Positions 29,126 through 36,799 of a stretch of 64,000 bases of DNA are shown one piece after another. A model generated the notes under the pieces. It did not search any database. It saw nothing but the letters and a program-made list of their open reading frames with translations, and was not told the DNA's origin. The position numbers and the translations under genes are program-made. The stretch is from Streptomyces sp. H27-H5 (GTDB lineage: Bacteria > Actinomycetota > Actinomycetes > Streptomycetales > Streptomycetaceae), in NCBI RefSeq assembly GCF_026627505.1, contig NZ_JAPNLK010000002.1, positions 1 through 64,000 of the forward strand, read 5' to 3'. The number at the start of each line of letters is the position of its first letter. The stretch's first letter is position 1.

Positions 29126-30369
29126 GCGAGTGCTACGTCCAGGTTCAGCAGGCGCCGGAACGCCACGCGGGGCGCCATCGACGGGGGGCGTACGAGGGTG
29201 AGGCGGGGGAGGCGCCGGATCAGTTGGCGCAGCAGGGTCTGTGCTTCGAGGCGGGCCAGCGGCGCGCCGAGGCAGTAGTGGATGCCGCCACTGAACGCGA
29301 GGTGGTCGGGGGTGCGTTCGGGGTCGAACCGGTCCGCGTCGCCGTGTCTGGCGGGGTCCCGGTGCGCCGCTCCGATCATGAGGTGGACCATCTCGTCGCG
29401 GCGGATCTCGATGCCTCCCAGCACGGAGTCCTGCGACGCGATCCTGCTGATCACGTGGGTGGGCGGGTCGTAGCGAAGCGTTTCTTCCACGAACCCGGGC
29501 ACGAGGTCGGGGTTGTCGGCGACCATGTCCCAGCGTTCCGGGCTTTCGACGAGCCGGAGCGTCATCGTCGAGAGGAGGGTCGCGGTGGTCTCCAGGGCGG
29601 CCAGCAGGACGAACAACACCAGGAAGTAGACCGCCTCGTCGGCCTTGTCCCGGTCGGGCTCGATCGCGTCCCACGTCTGGATCCACCGGGTGACGGGGTC
29701 GTCGCCGGGGTGGGCGCGGCGATCGCGCACCAGCTCCATGAAGTAGGTGCGGAGTTCGGCCGTGGCCGCGTCGGACAAGGCCAGTTGGCTGGCCGACGGC
29801 AACAACTCCTGGGTGAAGACCTGGTCGTGCGTCAACTCTCGGAGCCGAGGCCAGTCGGCCTGCGGCAGCCCGAGCCAGTCACCTATGGTGGCCACCGGCA
29901 GCTCCTCGCAGACAAGCTCCGAGAAGTCCGCCTCGCCGGTGCGTATTCGCTCCGTGAACGCGTCGAGGAGTCGATCCGCGGTCCGGTTCACATTGCGGCC
30001 GATGCGCTCGACGGTGTTCCGGTCGAAGGAGCCCGCCGCCCGGCGCACCTTGGTGTGGTCCGGGGCGTTGAGCGCGGCGAGCGTGTTGCTCATCTCGCGT
30101 GAGGAGGGGGCGTTCCAGCGCGTCCCGGGCCCCTGGCGCTCCCGCCATTCCCGGTCGGGCTCCAGCCATTGGCGGCTGCGCAGCACCTGGTCGCATGCGG
30201 CGAAGCCCGTCACGGCGAAGCCGCCCCAGGGGGCGGGCACCACCTCGCCGCGCTCCAGGAGTTCGGCGTAGATCGGGAAGGGGTCGGCCTGCCCTCTGGC
30301 CGTCCGTAGACGGGAGAAGAGGGAGGCGGACGCCCGGCGGTCGTACGACGGAGTTGTGGCAACCCCCAT
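29122..30369 (-). CDS. cytochrome P450
   Basis: Class I bacterial P450, 415 residues from the ATG at 30369, which follows a strong AAAGGAG. I-helix LLAALETTATLL is near residue 230, ExxR as EETLR near residue 274, and the heme-thiolate loop FSGGIHYCLGAPLARLE near residue 335. Reductase partners are not adjacent. The gene lies downstream of the conservon and overlaps the crotonase gene, which suggests oxidation and then processing of a CoA- or carrier-linked substrate. The substrate is not predictable. Confidence 0.93.
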   Translation of the reverse strand: MGVATTPSYDRRASASLFSRLRTARGQADPFPIYAELLERGEVVPAPWGGFAVTGFAACDQVLRSRQWLEPDREWRERQGPGTRWNAPSSREMSNTLAALNAPDHTKVRRAAGSFDRNTVERIGRNVNRTADRLLDAFTERIRTGEADFSELVCEELPVATIGDWLGLPQADWPRLRELTHDQVFTQELLPSASQLALSDAATAELRTYFMELVRDRRAHPGDDPVTRWIQTWDAIEPDRDKADEAVYFLVLFVLLAALETTATLLSTMTLRLVESPERWDMVADNPDLVPGFVEETLRYDPPTHVISRIASQDSVLGGIEIRRDEMVHLMIGAAHRDPARHGDADRFDPERTPDHLAFSGGIHYCLGAPLARLEAQTLLRQLIRRLPRLTLVRPPSMAPRVAFRRLLNLDVALA

Positions 30370-30472
30370 ATGGCGGCTCCTTTCTGAGAACCAGCCGCCA
30401 TGCATACCCACGTGATCGTTCGAGCATCCCCTACCACTGAGTACTCAGGAGGTTACTAGAATCACACTGGTC

Positions 30473-31861
30473 TCACTCGCCCCTGGTCCAGGCCAGGAAG
30501 CGGCTGAACAGGCCGCCCTTGGGCTGCGGCGCGAAGCCGGCGTTCGTACGCGAGGGACCGGCGTGCGAGGTCGCGGAGGCGGCCGTCTGCTGCTGGGGCG
30601 CCTGGCCCGCGGTCGAGCCGGCCGGCCCGGTCGACCCGGCGCCCTGGGGTGCGGCCCTCGGGGTGAACCGGATCGGGAGGGTGACCAGCGTGCGGCTCCA
30701 CGGGCTCGGCGCCCAGGTCAGCGCCTTGAACGGGACACGCAGCTCGACGTCGAGAAGCTGGTTCAGCAGCGTCTCGACGGCGGTCACGGCGATCATGAAA
30801 GCCGGGTCCTTGGCGGGGCAGGCGTGCGGACCCGCACCGAACGCCAAGTGCGCCTTGGCGCTCAGCTGTTCGCGGTGCTCCGTCAGCTTCGGGTCGGTGT
30901 TGGCCGCGGCGAAGGAGATCAGGACCGGGTCGTTGGCCCGGACCAGCCTGTCGCCCAACTCGACGTCGTGCGTGGGATAGTGCGCCGCGTAGTTGGCGAT
31001 CGGCGCGTAGTTCCAGAGGGTCTGGGAGACCGCGTCCTCGACCGGAAGGCCGACCTGCCAGTCCTCTCCCAGGTACAGGGCGCTGCTGGTGCCGATCGTC
31101 GCGGCCAGCGGCGCGGTGCCACCGGAGAGCAGGGTGACCAGCTGGTGCAGCACCTCCTCGTCGCTCAGCTGGGCCGAGTGCTCCATCAGGCGCGTCGTCA
31201 GGTCATCCGTGGGACGCCGCCGCTTGAGGGCGATCAGCTCGGTGAGCGCCCCGCCGAGCACCTCGTCGGCCCCGGGCGTTCCCTGGAAGATGCCACTGAT
31301 CCCGGCGATCACGCGGTCGCCGATCTCGGGCGGGCAGCCGAACAGGTCGCTGAAGACCAGCAGGGGCAGCGGCTGGGCGTACTCGGCCATCAGCTCCGCC
31401 TGCCCGAGGACGTCGGTGCTGAACTGGCTGATCAGGTAGTTGGCGGACTGCTGCGTCTGCCGGATGAGCTGGTGCTCGTTGACCGTGGCGAGACTGTCGG
31501 TGACGGCCCGACGCAGCCGCGCGTGCGCCGCGCCGTCGCTGAACAGCGCGTTGGGGCGGTAACCCAACATGGGCAGCGCCGGGCTGTCGGCCGGGACGCG
31601 CCCTTCGTTCAGGGCGTTCCAGCGGCGGGAGTCGCGCACGAAGGAAGAGGGGTTCTGCAGGACGTACAGGGCGGCGTCGTAGCTCGTGACGAGCTCGGCC
31701 TGGACGTCGGGGGCGATCTCCACGGGCGCACTGGGGCCGAACGAACGCAGCCCTGCGTAGTGGCTGTCGGGGTCGGCTCCGAACGACGGGCCGTACATCC
31801 GGACGTTCCCGTGCGCGGGGCAGCCGGGGGGTATCTCCTGCGGTTCACGGGGCTGTTGCAT
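30473..31861 (-). CDS. cvnE: CYP157-like P450 of the conservon (CvnE type), ExxR altered
   Basis: A 462-residue P450-fold protein encoded with cvnA-D. The heme loop FGAGPHACPAKDPA near residue 358 has the Cys followed by PAK, as in the CYP157 group. At the K-helix, where ExxR should be, the sequence reads SQTLWNYAP near residue 282, so the invariant Arg is Trp and the Glu is Gln. The I-helix TLLSGGTAPLAATIG lacks the usual acid-Thr pair. CYP157 members of Streptomyces conservons are known to break ExxR. A C-terminal Ala/Gln/Pro-rich tail of about 60 residues is unusual. It may be a heme-binding partner rather than a normal monooxygenase. Confidence 0.9.
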   Translation of the reverse strand: MQQPREPQEIPPGCPAHGNVRMYGPSFGADPDSHYAGLRSFGPSAPVEIAPDVQAELVTSYDAALYVLQNPSSFVRDSRRWNALNEGRVPADSPALPMLGYRPNALFSDGAAHARLRRAVTDSLATVNEHQLIRQTQQSANYLISQFSTDVLGQAELMAEYAQPLPLLVFSDLFGCPPEIGDRVIAGISGIFQGTPGADEVLGGALTELIALKRRRPTDDLTTRLMEHSAQLSDEEVLHQLVTLLSGGTAPLAATIGTSSALYLGEDWQVGLPVEDAVSQTLWNYAPIANYAAHYPTHDVELGDRLVRANDPVLISFAAANTDPKLTEHREQLSAKAHLAFGAGPHACPAKDPAFMIAVTAVETLLNQLLDVELRVPFKALTWAPSPWSRTLVTLPIRFTPRAAPQGAGSTGPAGSTAGQAPQQQTAASATSHAGPSRTNAGFAPQPKGGLFSRFLAWTRGE

Positions 31862-31871
31862 TGCTGCGCTC

Positions 31872-32432
31872 CTAGCCGAGTTGGGACATGAGGTGGGTCA
31901 CGAGGGTGATGAGGGCCCGCGCGGAGGAGTTCTCGTCTCGTACGTCGCACTCCACGACAGGGGTCTCGGCGGTGAGGTTCAGAGCCTCGCGCACCTCGTC
32001 GAGCGGGTAGTGCGTGGTGCCCTCGAAGTGGTTCACGGCGATGGCGTACGTCAGGCCGAAACGCTCGACGAGGTCCAGGACGGGGAAGGACTCGTGCAGC
32101 CGCTCCGGGTCGACGAGGACCAGCGCGCCCAGCGCGCCCCGGGAGAGCTCCTCCCACATCTCCTTGAAGCGCTCCTGGCCGGGCGTTCCGAAGAGGTAGA
32201 GCACCAGGGTGTCGCTGAGCGTGAGCCGACCGAAGTCCATCGCGACGGTGGTGGTCTTCTTGTCGGGGGTGCCCGACAGGTCGTCGAAGCCCACGCTGGC
32301 TTCGGTGATCTCTTCCTCGGTCCGTAGGGGCTCGATCTCGGAGAGACTGCCTATGCAGGTGGTCTTGCCGACCCCGAAGTGCCCCACTATCAGGATCTTC
32401 ACCGCGTGGGAGACATCTGGATCCAGGTACAC
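31872..32432 (-). CDS. cvnD: CvnD, small GTP-binding protein of the conservon
   Basis: Ras-like GTPase-fold protein of 186 residues in the MglA/CvnD family. P-loop GHFGVGKTT is near residue 17, DFGRLTL near residue 66, GTPGQERFKEMW near residue 82 and the NHFEG motif (NKxD-like) near residue 134. In conservons CvnD is thought to work with the CvnB roadblock protein and the CvnA kinase-like protein at the membrane, like eukaryotic G-protein systems. GTG start. It lies 3 bases after CvnC. Confidence 0.95.
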   Translation of the reverse strand: MYLDPDVSHAVKILIVGHFGVGKTTCIGSLSEIEPLRTEEEITEASVGFDDLSGTPDKKTTTVAMDFGRLTLSDTLVLYLFGTPGQERFKEMWEELSRGALGALVLVDPERLHESFPVLDLVERFGLTYAIAVNHFEGTTHYPLDEVREALNLTAETPVVECDVRDENSSARALITLVTHLMSQLG

Positions 32433-32435
32433 GCG

Positions 32436-32828
32436 CTACGCTCCGAATCGATTCTTCAGGCCTTCGAGAACGGCGCTGACCAGTTCTCTGTCGACACGTT
32501 CGGCGCGCGGTATCGGTGTCCTCGCGAGGATGAGGTTCTCCTCCTCCAACTGCGCCAGCAGGATGCGGACGATGCCCAGGGGCAGGTGCGTGTGCCCCGC
32601 CACCTCGGCCACGGACAGGAAGCCGTCGGCGACCAGCTCCATGACCTGCCCCGCCTCCGGGGACAGGGTGCGCGCCGCGGCCTGTCCGTTCTCCACCGCC
32701 GCCGTCACGAGCGTCGTGTGCTCGTACTCGTGGTCCGGGGGCAGCGCGCGTCCGTTCGTGATCACGAACAGGGGGACTAACGGTGACGTCAGTTCCAGCT
32801 CTTGATCCTGTTCGGGCCCATCAGACAT
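32436..32828 (-). CDS. cvnC: CvnC, DUF742 protein of the conservon
   Basis: A 130-residue DUF742 protein with a winged-helix-like core: LSPEAGQVMELVADGFLSVA then HTHLPLGIVRILLAQLEEEN. The N-terminus is acidic (MSDGPEQDQELELTSPLVPL). Its biochemical role is not established. The start overlaps the end of CvnB by 8 bases. Confidence 0.93.
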   Translation of the reverse strand: MSDGPEQDQELELTSPLVPLFVITNGRALPPDHEYEHTTLVTAAVENGQAAARTLSPEAGQVMELVADGFLSVAEVAGHTHLPLGIVRILLAQLEEENLILARTPIPRAERVDRELVSAVLEGLKNRFGA

Positions 32829-33663
32829 GGTCCGTCCCCTTCCCCGGTGTCGCCGCCGCGGTCAGTCCGGGAACCACCTCGTGCAGACGCGTGGTGAACT
32901 GTTCTATGTCGCAGTCGTGTTCGGCGGCGGCGGCCAGGAAACCATCGGGGCCGGCCGCCATCAGGAAGATCCATCCGTGCTGGAACTCGATGACCGTCTG
33001 ACGCCATTGCGCGTCCTCGGTCACCCCCGCGAACTGGGAGGTGACCCGGCTGTAGGCGTGGATGCCCGTCATGGCCGCGGAGATCGTGTCCGCGAGGTCG
33101 CGGCTCATCCCGCTGGTCGCCCCGCGGGGAAGACCGTCCGATCCCAGCAGCACGGCGTGGCGGGCACCCTTGACCTCGGACATCACCTGGTCGAGCTCGC
33201 CGAGGGCGAATCCCGCGTCACCGGAACTCTGGTGCCGGGGGGCGTTCCCCCGCGGCCCTCCGGCGTCCTCGGCGTTCACCCGAGGCGGTGAGGTGAGGTT
33301 GTTGCCCAGTCGGGCGACGAGGCGGTGCATGCGGAAGGAGATCTGTTGCATGTCCACATCGGGGGCGGCCGCGGCGGCGAGGTAGGAGCCCTGCCCCGCC
33401 CCGATCAGGAAGATCCAGCCGTGCGAGAACTCGATGACGGTCTGGTTCCACTGCCGTTCCTCCTCCGGTCCGGCGAAGTGGGCCGTCGCCCGGCTGAGCG
33501 ACTGCATCCCGGCCATGGCCGCGGAGATGGTGCGCACATCCTTCTCGGCCAGGCCTTCCGTCGCGCCGCGAGGGAGGCCGTCCGCGGACAACAGGACGGC
33601 GTGCCGTGCACGGGGCACGTTGTGCACGATGTCCTCCAGCATCCACGACAGGTCTGCGGTCAT
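32821..33663 (-). CDS. cvnB: CvnB with two tandem roadblock/LC7 domains
   Basis: CvnB proteins are normally single roadblock/LC7 domains of about 130-140 residues that bind the CvnD GTPase. This one has 280 residues and two clearly related copies: residues about 8-115 (RHAVLLSADGLPRGATEGLA ... EFSHGWIFLIGAG) and about 150-265 (RHAVLLGSDGLPRGATSGMS ... EFQHGWIFLMAAG). They are joined by a Gly/Pro/Asn-rich linker. A roadblock homodimer interface could thus be formed within one chain. It overlaps cvnA by 4 bases. Confidence 0.94.
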   Translation of the reverse strand: MTADLSWMLEDIVHNVPRARHAVLLSADGLPRGATEGLAEKDVRTISAAMAGMQSLSRATAHFAGPEEERQWNQTVIEFSHGWIFLIGAGQGSYLAAAAAPDVDMQQISFRMHRLVARLGNNLTSPPRVNAEDAGGPRGNAPRHQSSGDAGFALGELDQVMSEVKGARHAVLLGSDGLPRGATSGMSRDLADTISAAMTGIHAYSRVTSQFAGVTEDAQWRQTVIEFQHGWIFLMAAGPDGFLAAAAEHDCDIEQFTTRLHEVVPGLTAAATPGKGTDHV

Positions 33664-34847
33664 GCCTCTTCGGGCCCTTCGAACGAGGTGGCGTCAAGAT
33701 TGCGGCCGGAGAGCGTGCCGCGTTGGAAGGCCCCCAGGCTGCGCCCGGAAGCGCGGCCCGTTTCCCCCTGGGTCCGCGCCGCCGACGAGGTGGTGTCGGG
33801 GTCGGGGACGCTCGCGATGGGCGCCTGGCGCGAGCCGCGCTTGGGCAGCCCGTGCATCGTGCGCGAGGTCACGCCCTGGGGCCGGCTCTCGGTGGCGCGC
33901 CGGATGTCGCTGACCGGAGCCTCCTGGGCGGCCGGAATCTCCTCCATGGTCCACAGCTCCTCGGGCAAGAGGACGACGGCCCTGACGCCGCCGTATCGGG
34001 AGACTCCGGTGACGTCGACCTTGAAACCGTGCTGACGCGCGATCAGGCCGATGACCGGGAACCCGAACTTCGGCTGGGTTCCGAGCTGCGACAGACGGGG
34101 GGCGATCTCCCCGGAGAGCAGCACGGTCGCCCGCTGCCGCTCTTCGTCGTTCATGCTCACGCCGGCGTCGTCGATGACGATGCACAGGTTGTTCTGGACG
34201 CGCTGGAACGTGACCTCGATCGGCGCGTCGTGCTGCGAGAAGCTGGCCGCGTTGTCCAGCAGTTCCGCCACGGCGAGGGCGACGGGCGCGACCGCGTACG
34301 CCTTCAGGGCGAGACTGGTCTGTTGCATGATGGCGACCCGGTGGAAGTTGCGGATCTGACCCTGGGCGCTGCGCACCACGTCGTAGACGCTGGCGGGCCT
34401 GTTGCGACGGCCGAGCGGCGCACCGCACATGACGGCGATGCCCTGAGCCTTGCGCGCCATCTGGGCGTTGGCGTGGTTCACGTCCAACAGGTCGCCGAGG
34501 ACGGCGTGTCCGCCGAACTTGCGCTGGATGCCGTCCAGCAGCGTCGTCTGCTCGGCCGCGAGGCTCTGCAGGAGGCTGGCGGCACCCTTGAGGACGGCCT
34601 TGGTGTTCTCCTCCGCCGCTTCCTTGGCCGCGCGGAGCGTGGCGTCCTGCTCGTTGCGGAATCTCTGCAGCTCGGCGCGTGACGCGTGCAGATGGCTGTC
34701 TGCCGCGAGGAGCCGGTCCCTCAGTTCGGCCTCGGTCTGCTTCTTCTTCGCCCCCAGTGCTCTGTTGCGGGCGACGAGTGCCACGACCGCGACAACGGCT
34801 ATCGCCGCCACCGCAACCAGGCACCACACAAGTGCGTCTCGATTCAT
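33660..34847 (-). CDS. cvnA: CvnA, histidine-kinase-like membrane protein of the conservon
   Basis: A 395-residue protein with one N-terminal hydrophobic segment (residues 6-27), a coiled-coil stretch (30-80), a DHp-like helix region and a GHKL ATPase domain: AVAELLDNAASFSQHDAPIE near residue 164 is the N box, and FPVIGLIARQHGFKV near residue 243 corresponds to the G2/lid region. No obvious phospho-acceptor His in an H box is seen, as for other CvnA/nitrate-sensor-like proteins. The ATG at 34847 follows GGGAAAGG; upstream in-frame codons look non-coding. First gene of the operon. Confidence 0.92.
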   Translation of the reverse strand: MNRDALVWCLVAVAAIAVVAVVALVARNRALGAKKKQTEAELRDRLLAADSHLHASRAELQRFRNEQDATLRAAKEAAEENTKAVLKGAASLLQSLAAEQTTLLDGIQRKFGGHAVLGDLLDVNHANAQMARKAQGIAVMCGAPLGRRNRPASVYDVVRSAQGQIRNFHRVAIMQQTSLALKAYAVAPVALAVAELLDNAASFSQHDAPIEVTFQRVQNNLCIVIDDAGVSMNDEERQRATVLLSGEIAPRLSQLGTQPKFGFPVIGLIARQHGFKVDVTGVSRYGGVRAVVLLPEELWTMEEIPAAQEAPVSDIRRATESRPQGVTSRTMHGLPKRGSRQAPIASVPDPDTTSSAARTQGETGRASGRSLGAFQRGTLSGRNLDATSFEGPEEA

Positions 34848-34973
34848 GGAAACCTTTCCCGGCGCATGGCATGCGGACGGCTGCAGATACACCTCGCGAG
34901 GCCCCGCAACACAGCTGATCGGCACGGTCCACCTGCTGTTACGCGGAGAGCATGCCGTCAATCACACATCAGC

Positions 34974-34991
34974 ATCCGTGTCAAAACGGAT
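34974..34991. promoter_or_regulatory. inverted repeat in the cvnA promoter region
   Basis: The 34848-35385 gap (538 bases) has no gene. The 250 bases next to cvnA are relatively AT-rich and hold ATCCGT-N6-ACGGAT, an inverted repeat that contains a minus-strand TTGACA (-35-like) between its arms. No confident -10 was found. The half next to the CorA gene is GC-rich with only a small hairpin. Confidence 0.35.
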
Positions 34992-35279
34992 CAAGATCAC
35001 AGATGCCGGGATGCTATCACCGGATCTTCGGCTGTCCGGACGTCCGCCATCGCGGCGCCTACCCCCAACCCGGCCGTCGCAAAAGCGCGTTGACTGGGTC
35101 TTTCGACCGGGCATCCGCCGCCGGTCACCCCGCCCGTTGCCGATTCGTCAGCACTTCTTCACGAGAGAGGTGACAATCCCTCACTTGGAACCGGTACACC
35201 GCCGACCAAACCCCCACCGGACCTCATCGGCAGGCCGATCGCGCCCGGTTCATCGACGCCGGGGCACGTGGTGAGGTGT

Positions 35280-35295
35280 CGCCCCGCCGGGGGCG
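35280..35295 (-). terminator. small hairpin after the CorA-like gene
   Basis: CGCCCC-GCCG-GGGGCG, a 6-bp stem about 90 bases past the stop of the CorA-family gene, followed on the minus strand by a GACACC stretch. Weak. Confidence 0.3.
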
Positions 35296-35385
35296 GAACC
35301 CCCTTCCGACGCGATCAAGCCGACGCGATTGGCTGCTTCTCGACGTTCGCGAGAGGGGATGCACTCAACGGCGCTGATGTGCCGG

Positions 35386-36678
35386 CTACAGCCAGTCGCG
35401 CTTCTTGAAGATGACGTACAGGCTGACGCAGACCACTGCCATCAGCAGGACCGCGAAGGGGTAGCCGGCGGCCCACTTGAGTTCCGGCATGACCTCGAAG
35501 TTCATGCCGTAGATGGTGCCGACCAGGGTGGGGGCGAAGAGGATGGCGGCCCAGGCGGAGATCTTCTTGATCTCCTCGTTCTGTTCGAAGCCGGCTTCGG
35601 CCAGGGCGCGCATCTCGGCGTTCTGCTGTTGGGAGACCAGGGTGGCGTTGACCGTCAGGATCTCGGTCAGGGCCTGGCGGAAGCCGTCGACGCGCTCGCT
35701 GGTGTGGGTGACGTGGTCGGCGACGTCGCGGAGGTAGCGCTGGAGTTCCTCGTCCGTGCCGTACTTGGCGAAGCCCGCCATCAGGCTGTGGAGCATGCCG
35801 ACCAGCGGGCGGGTGGCGCGCTGGAACTCGACCATCTCGCGGGAGAGCGCGTAGATGCGGCGGGAGACCTCGGGGTCGCCGCGGAAGACCTCGGTCTCGA
35901 TCTCGTCCATGTCGTTCTGGACGCCCTCGACGACCGGGGCGTACCCGTCGACGACCGCGTCGAGGATGGCGTACAGGGCGGCTTCCGGGCCGAGGGAGAG
36001 GAGGTCGGGGGTCTCCTCCATGCGGCGGCGGACGGCGGAGAGGTCGGGGGCCGCGCCGTGGCGGACCGTGATGAGGAAGTCCGGGCCGACGAAGACGTGG
36101 AGTTCGCCGAAGTCGACCTCCTCCAGGGCGTCCAGGTACCGGGCGGCGCGCAGGACGACGAAGAGGGTGTCGCCGTAGCGCTCCAGCTTGGGGCGTTGGT
36201 GTGCCTCCAGCGCGTCCTCGATGGACAGCGGGTGGAGGTTGAACTCGGCGGCGAGGGAGTGGAGTTCGGCCTCGGTCGGGCGGTGCAGGCCGATCCAGGC
36301 CATGCCGTCGGGCTGTTCGCGCAGTTGCCGGAAGGTATCGGCGAGGGAGGCGGGGGACGCGGCGCGGCGGCCGTCGCGGTAGACGGCGGAGTCGATCACG
36401 CTGCGGTGGTTCGGGGGCGTCGGTTCGGGCGACGCGGGGCTCGGGGCGGACGCGGACGCCGGGGGAGTGGTGGGTGCGGCGCCGGCCGGGGAGGAGGGGC
36501 GGAGCCACCCCGTACGCCTCGACGGCGGGCCTGACGACCCCGGCGAGCCCGGTGACCCGGATGACCCCGACGGGCCCCGCGAGGAGGATGCCGTGTCCGA
36601 CGCGGAGGGCGAGGGGTCCGGCGGAGGGGACGAGGGGTCCGACGGCGTGGAGGGACGGCGGTGTGGGCGCTCCGGCAT
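35386..36678 (-). CDS. CorA-family magnesium/cobalt transporter
   Basis: A 430-residue CorA-type channel. The C-terminal end holds the two transmembrane helices: ISAWAAILFAPTLVGTIYG, with the GMN selectivity motif (YGMNFEVMPE) near residue 390, then a second hydrophobic helix ending in KKRDWL. The cytosolic domain precedes (IGLHRPTEAELHSLAAEFNL, HPLSIEDAL). The first about 95 residues are Pro/Ser-rich and disordered, longer than in other CorA proteins. Substrate could be Mg2+, Co2+ or Zn2+. Confidence 0.9.
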   Translation of the reverse strand: MPERPHRRPSTPSDPSSPPPDPSPSASDTASSSRGPSGSSGSPGSPGSSGPPSRRTGWLRPSSPAGAAPTTPPASASAPSPASPEPTPPNHRSVIDSAVYRDGRRAASPASLADTFRQLREQPDGMAWIGLHRPTEAELHSLAAEFNLHPLSIEDALEAHQRPKLERYGDTLFVVLRAARYLDALEEVDFGELHVFVGPDFLITVRHGAAPDLSAVRRRMEETPDLLSLGPEAALYAILDAVVDGYAPVVEGVQNDMDEIETEVFRGDPEVSRRIYALSREMVEFQRATRPLVGMLHSLMAGFAKYGTDEELQRYLRDVADHVTHTSERVDGFRQALTEILTVNATLVSQQQNAEMRALAEAGFEQNEEIKKISAWAAILFAPTLVGTIYGMNFEVMPELKWAAGYPFAVLLMAVVCVSLYVIFKKRDWL

Positions 36679-36799
36679 CGCAGCTCAGCTCCCGGTGGTC
36701 GGACGGACGCGTGGGTGGGGGCGAGAGGAAGGATATAGGGGGAAATGGTCCAGGACGTTGCGGACGGTTCTTGTCCGCAGGCACGGCTAGCGTGCTGCC

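Noticed and set aside
34848..34961. N-terminal extension of CvnA by 38 residues
   Set aside because: The extra residues are cysteine/proline-rich and unlike the family; ATG 34847 has a ribosome site and directly precedes the membrane segment.
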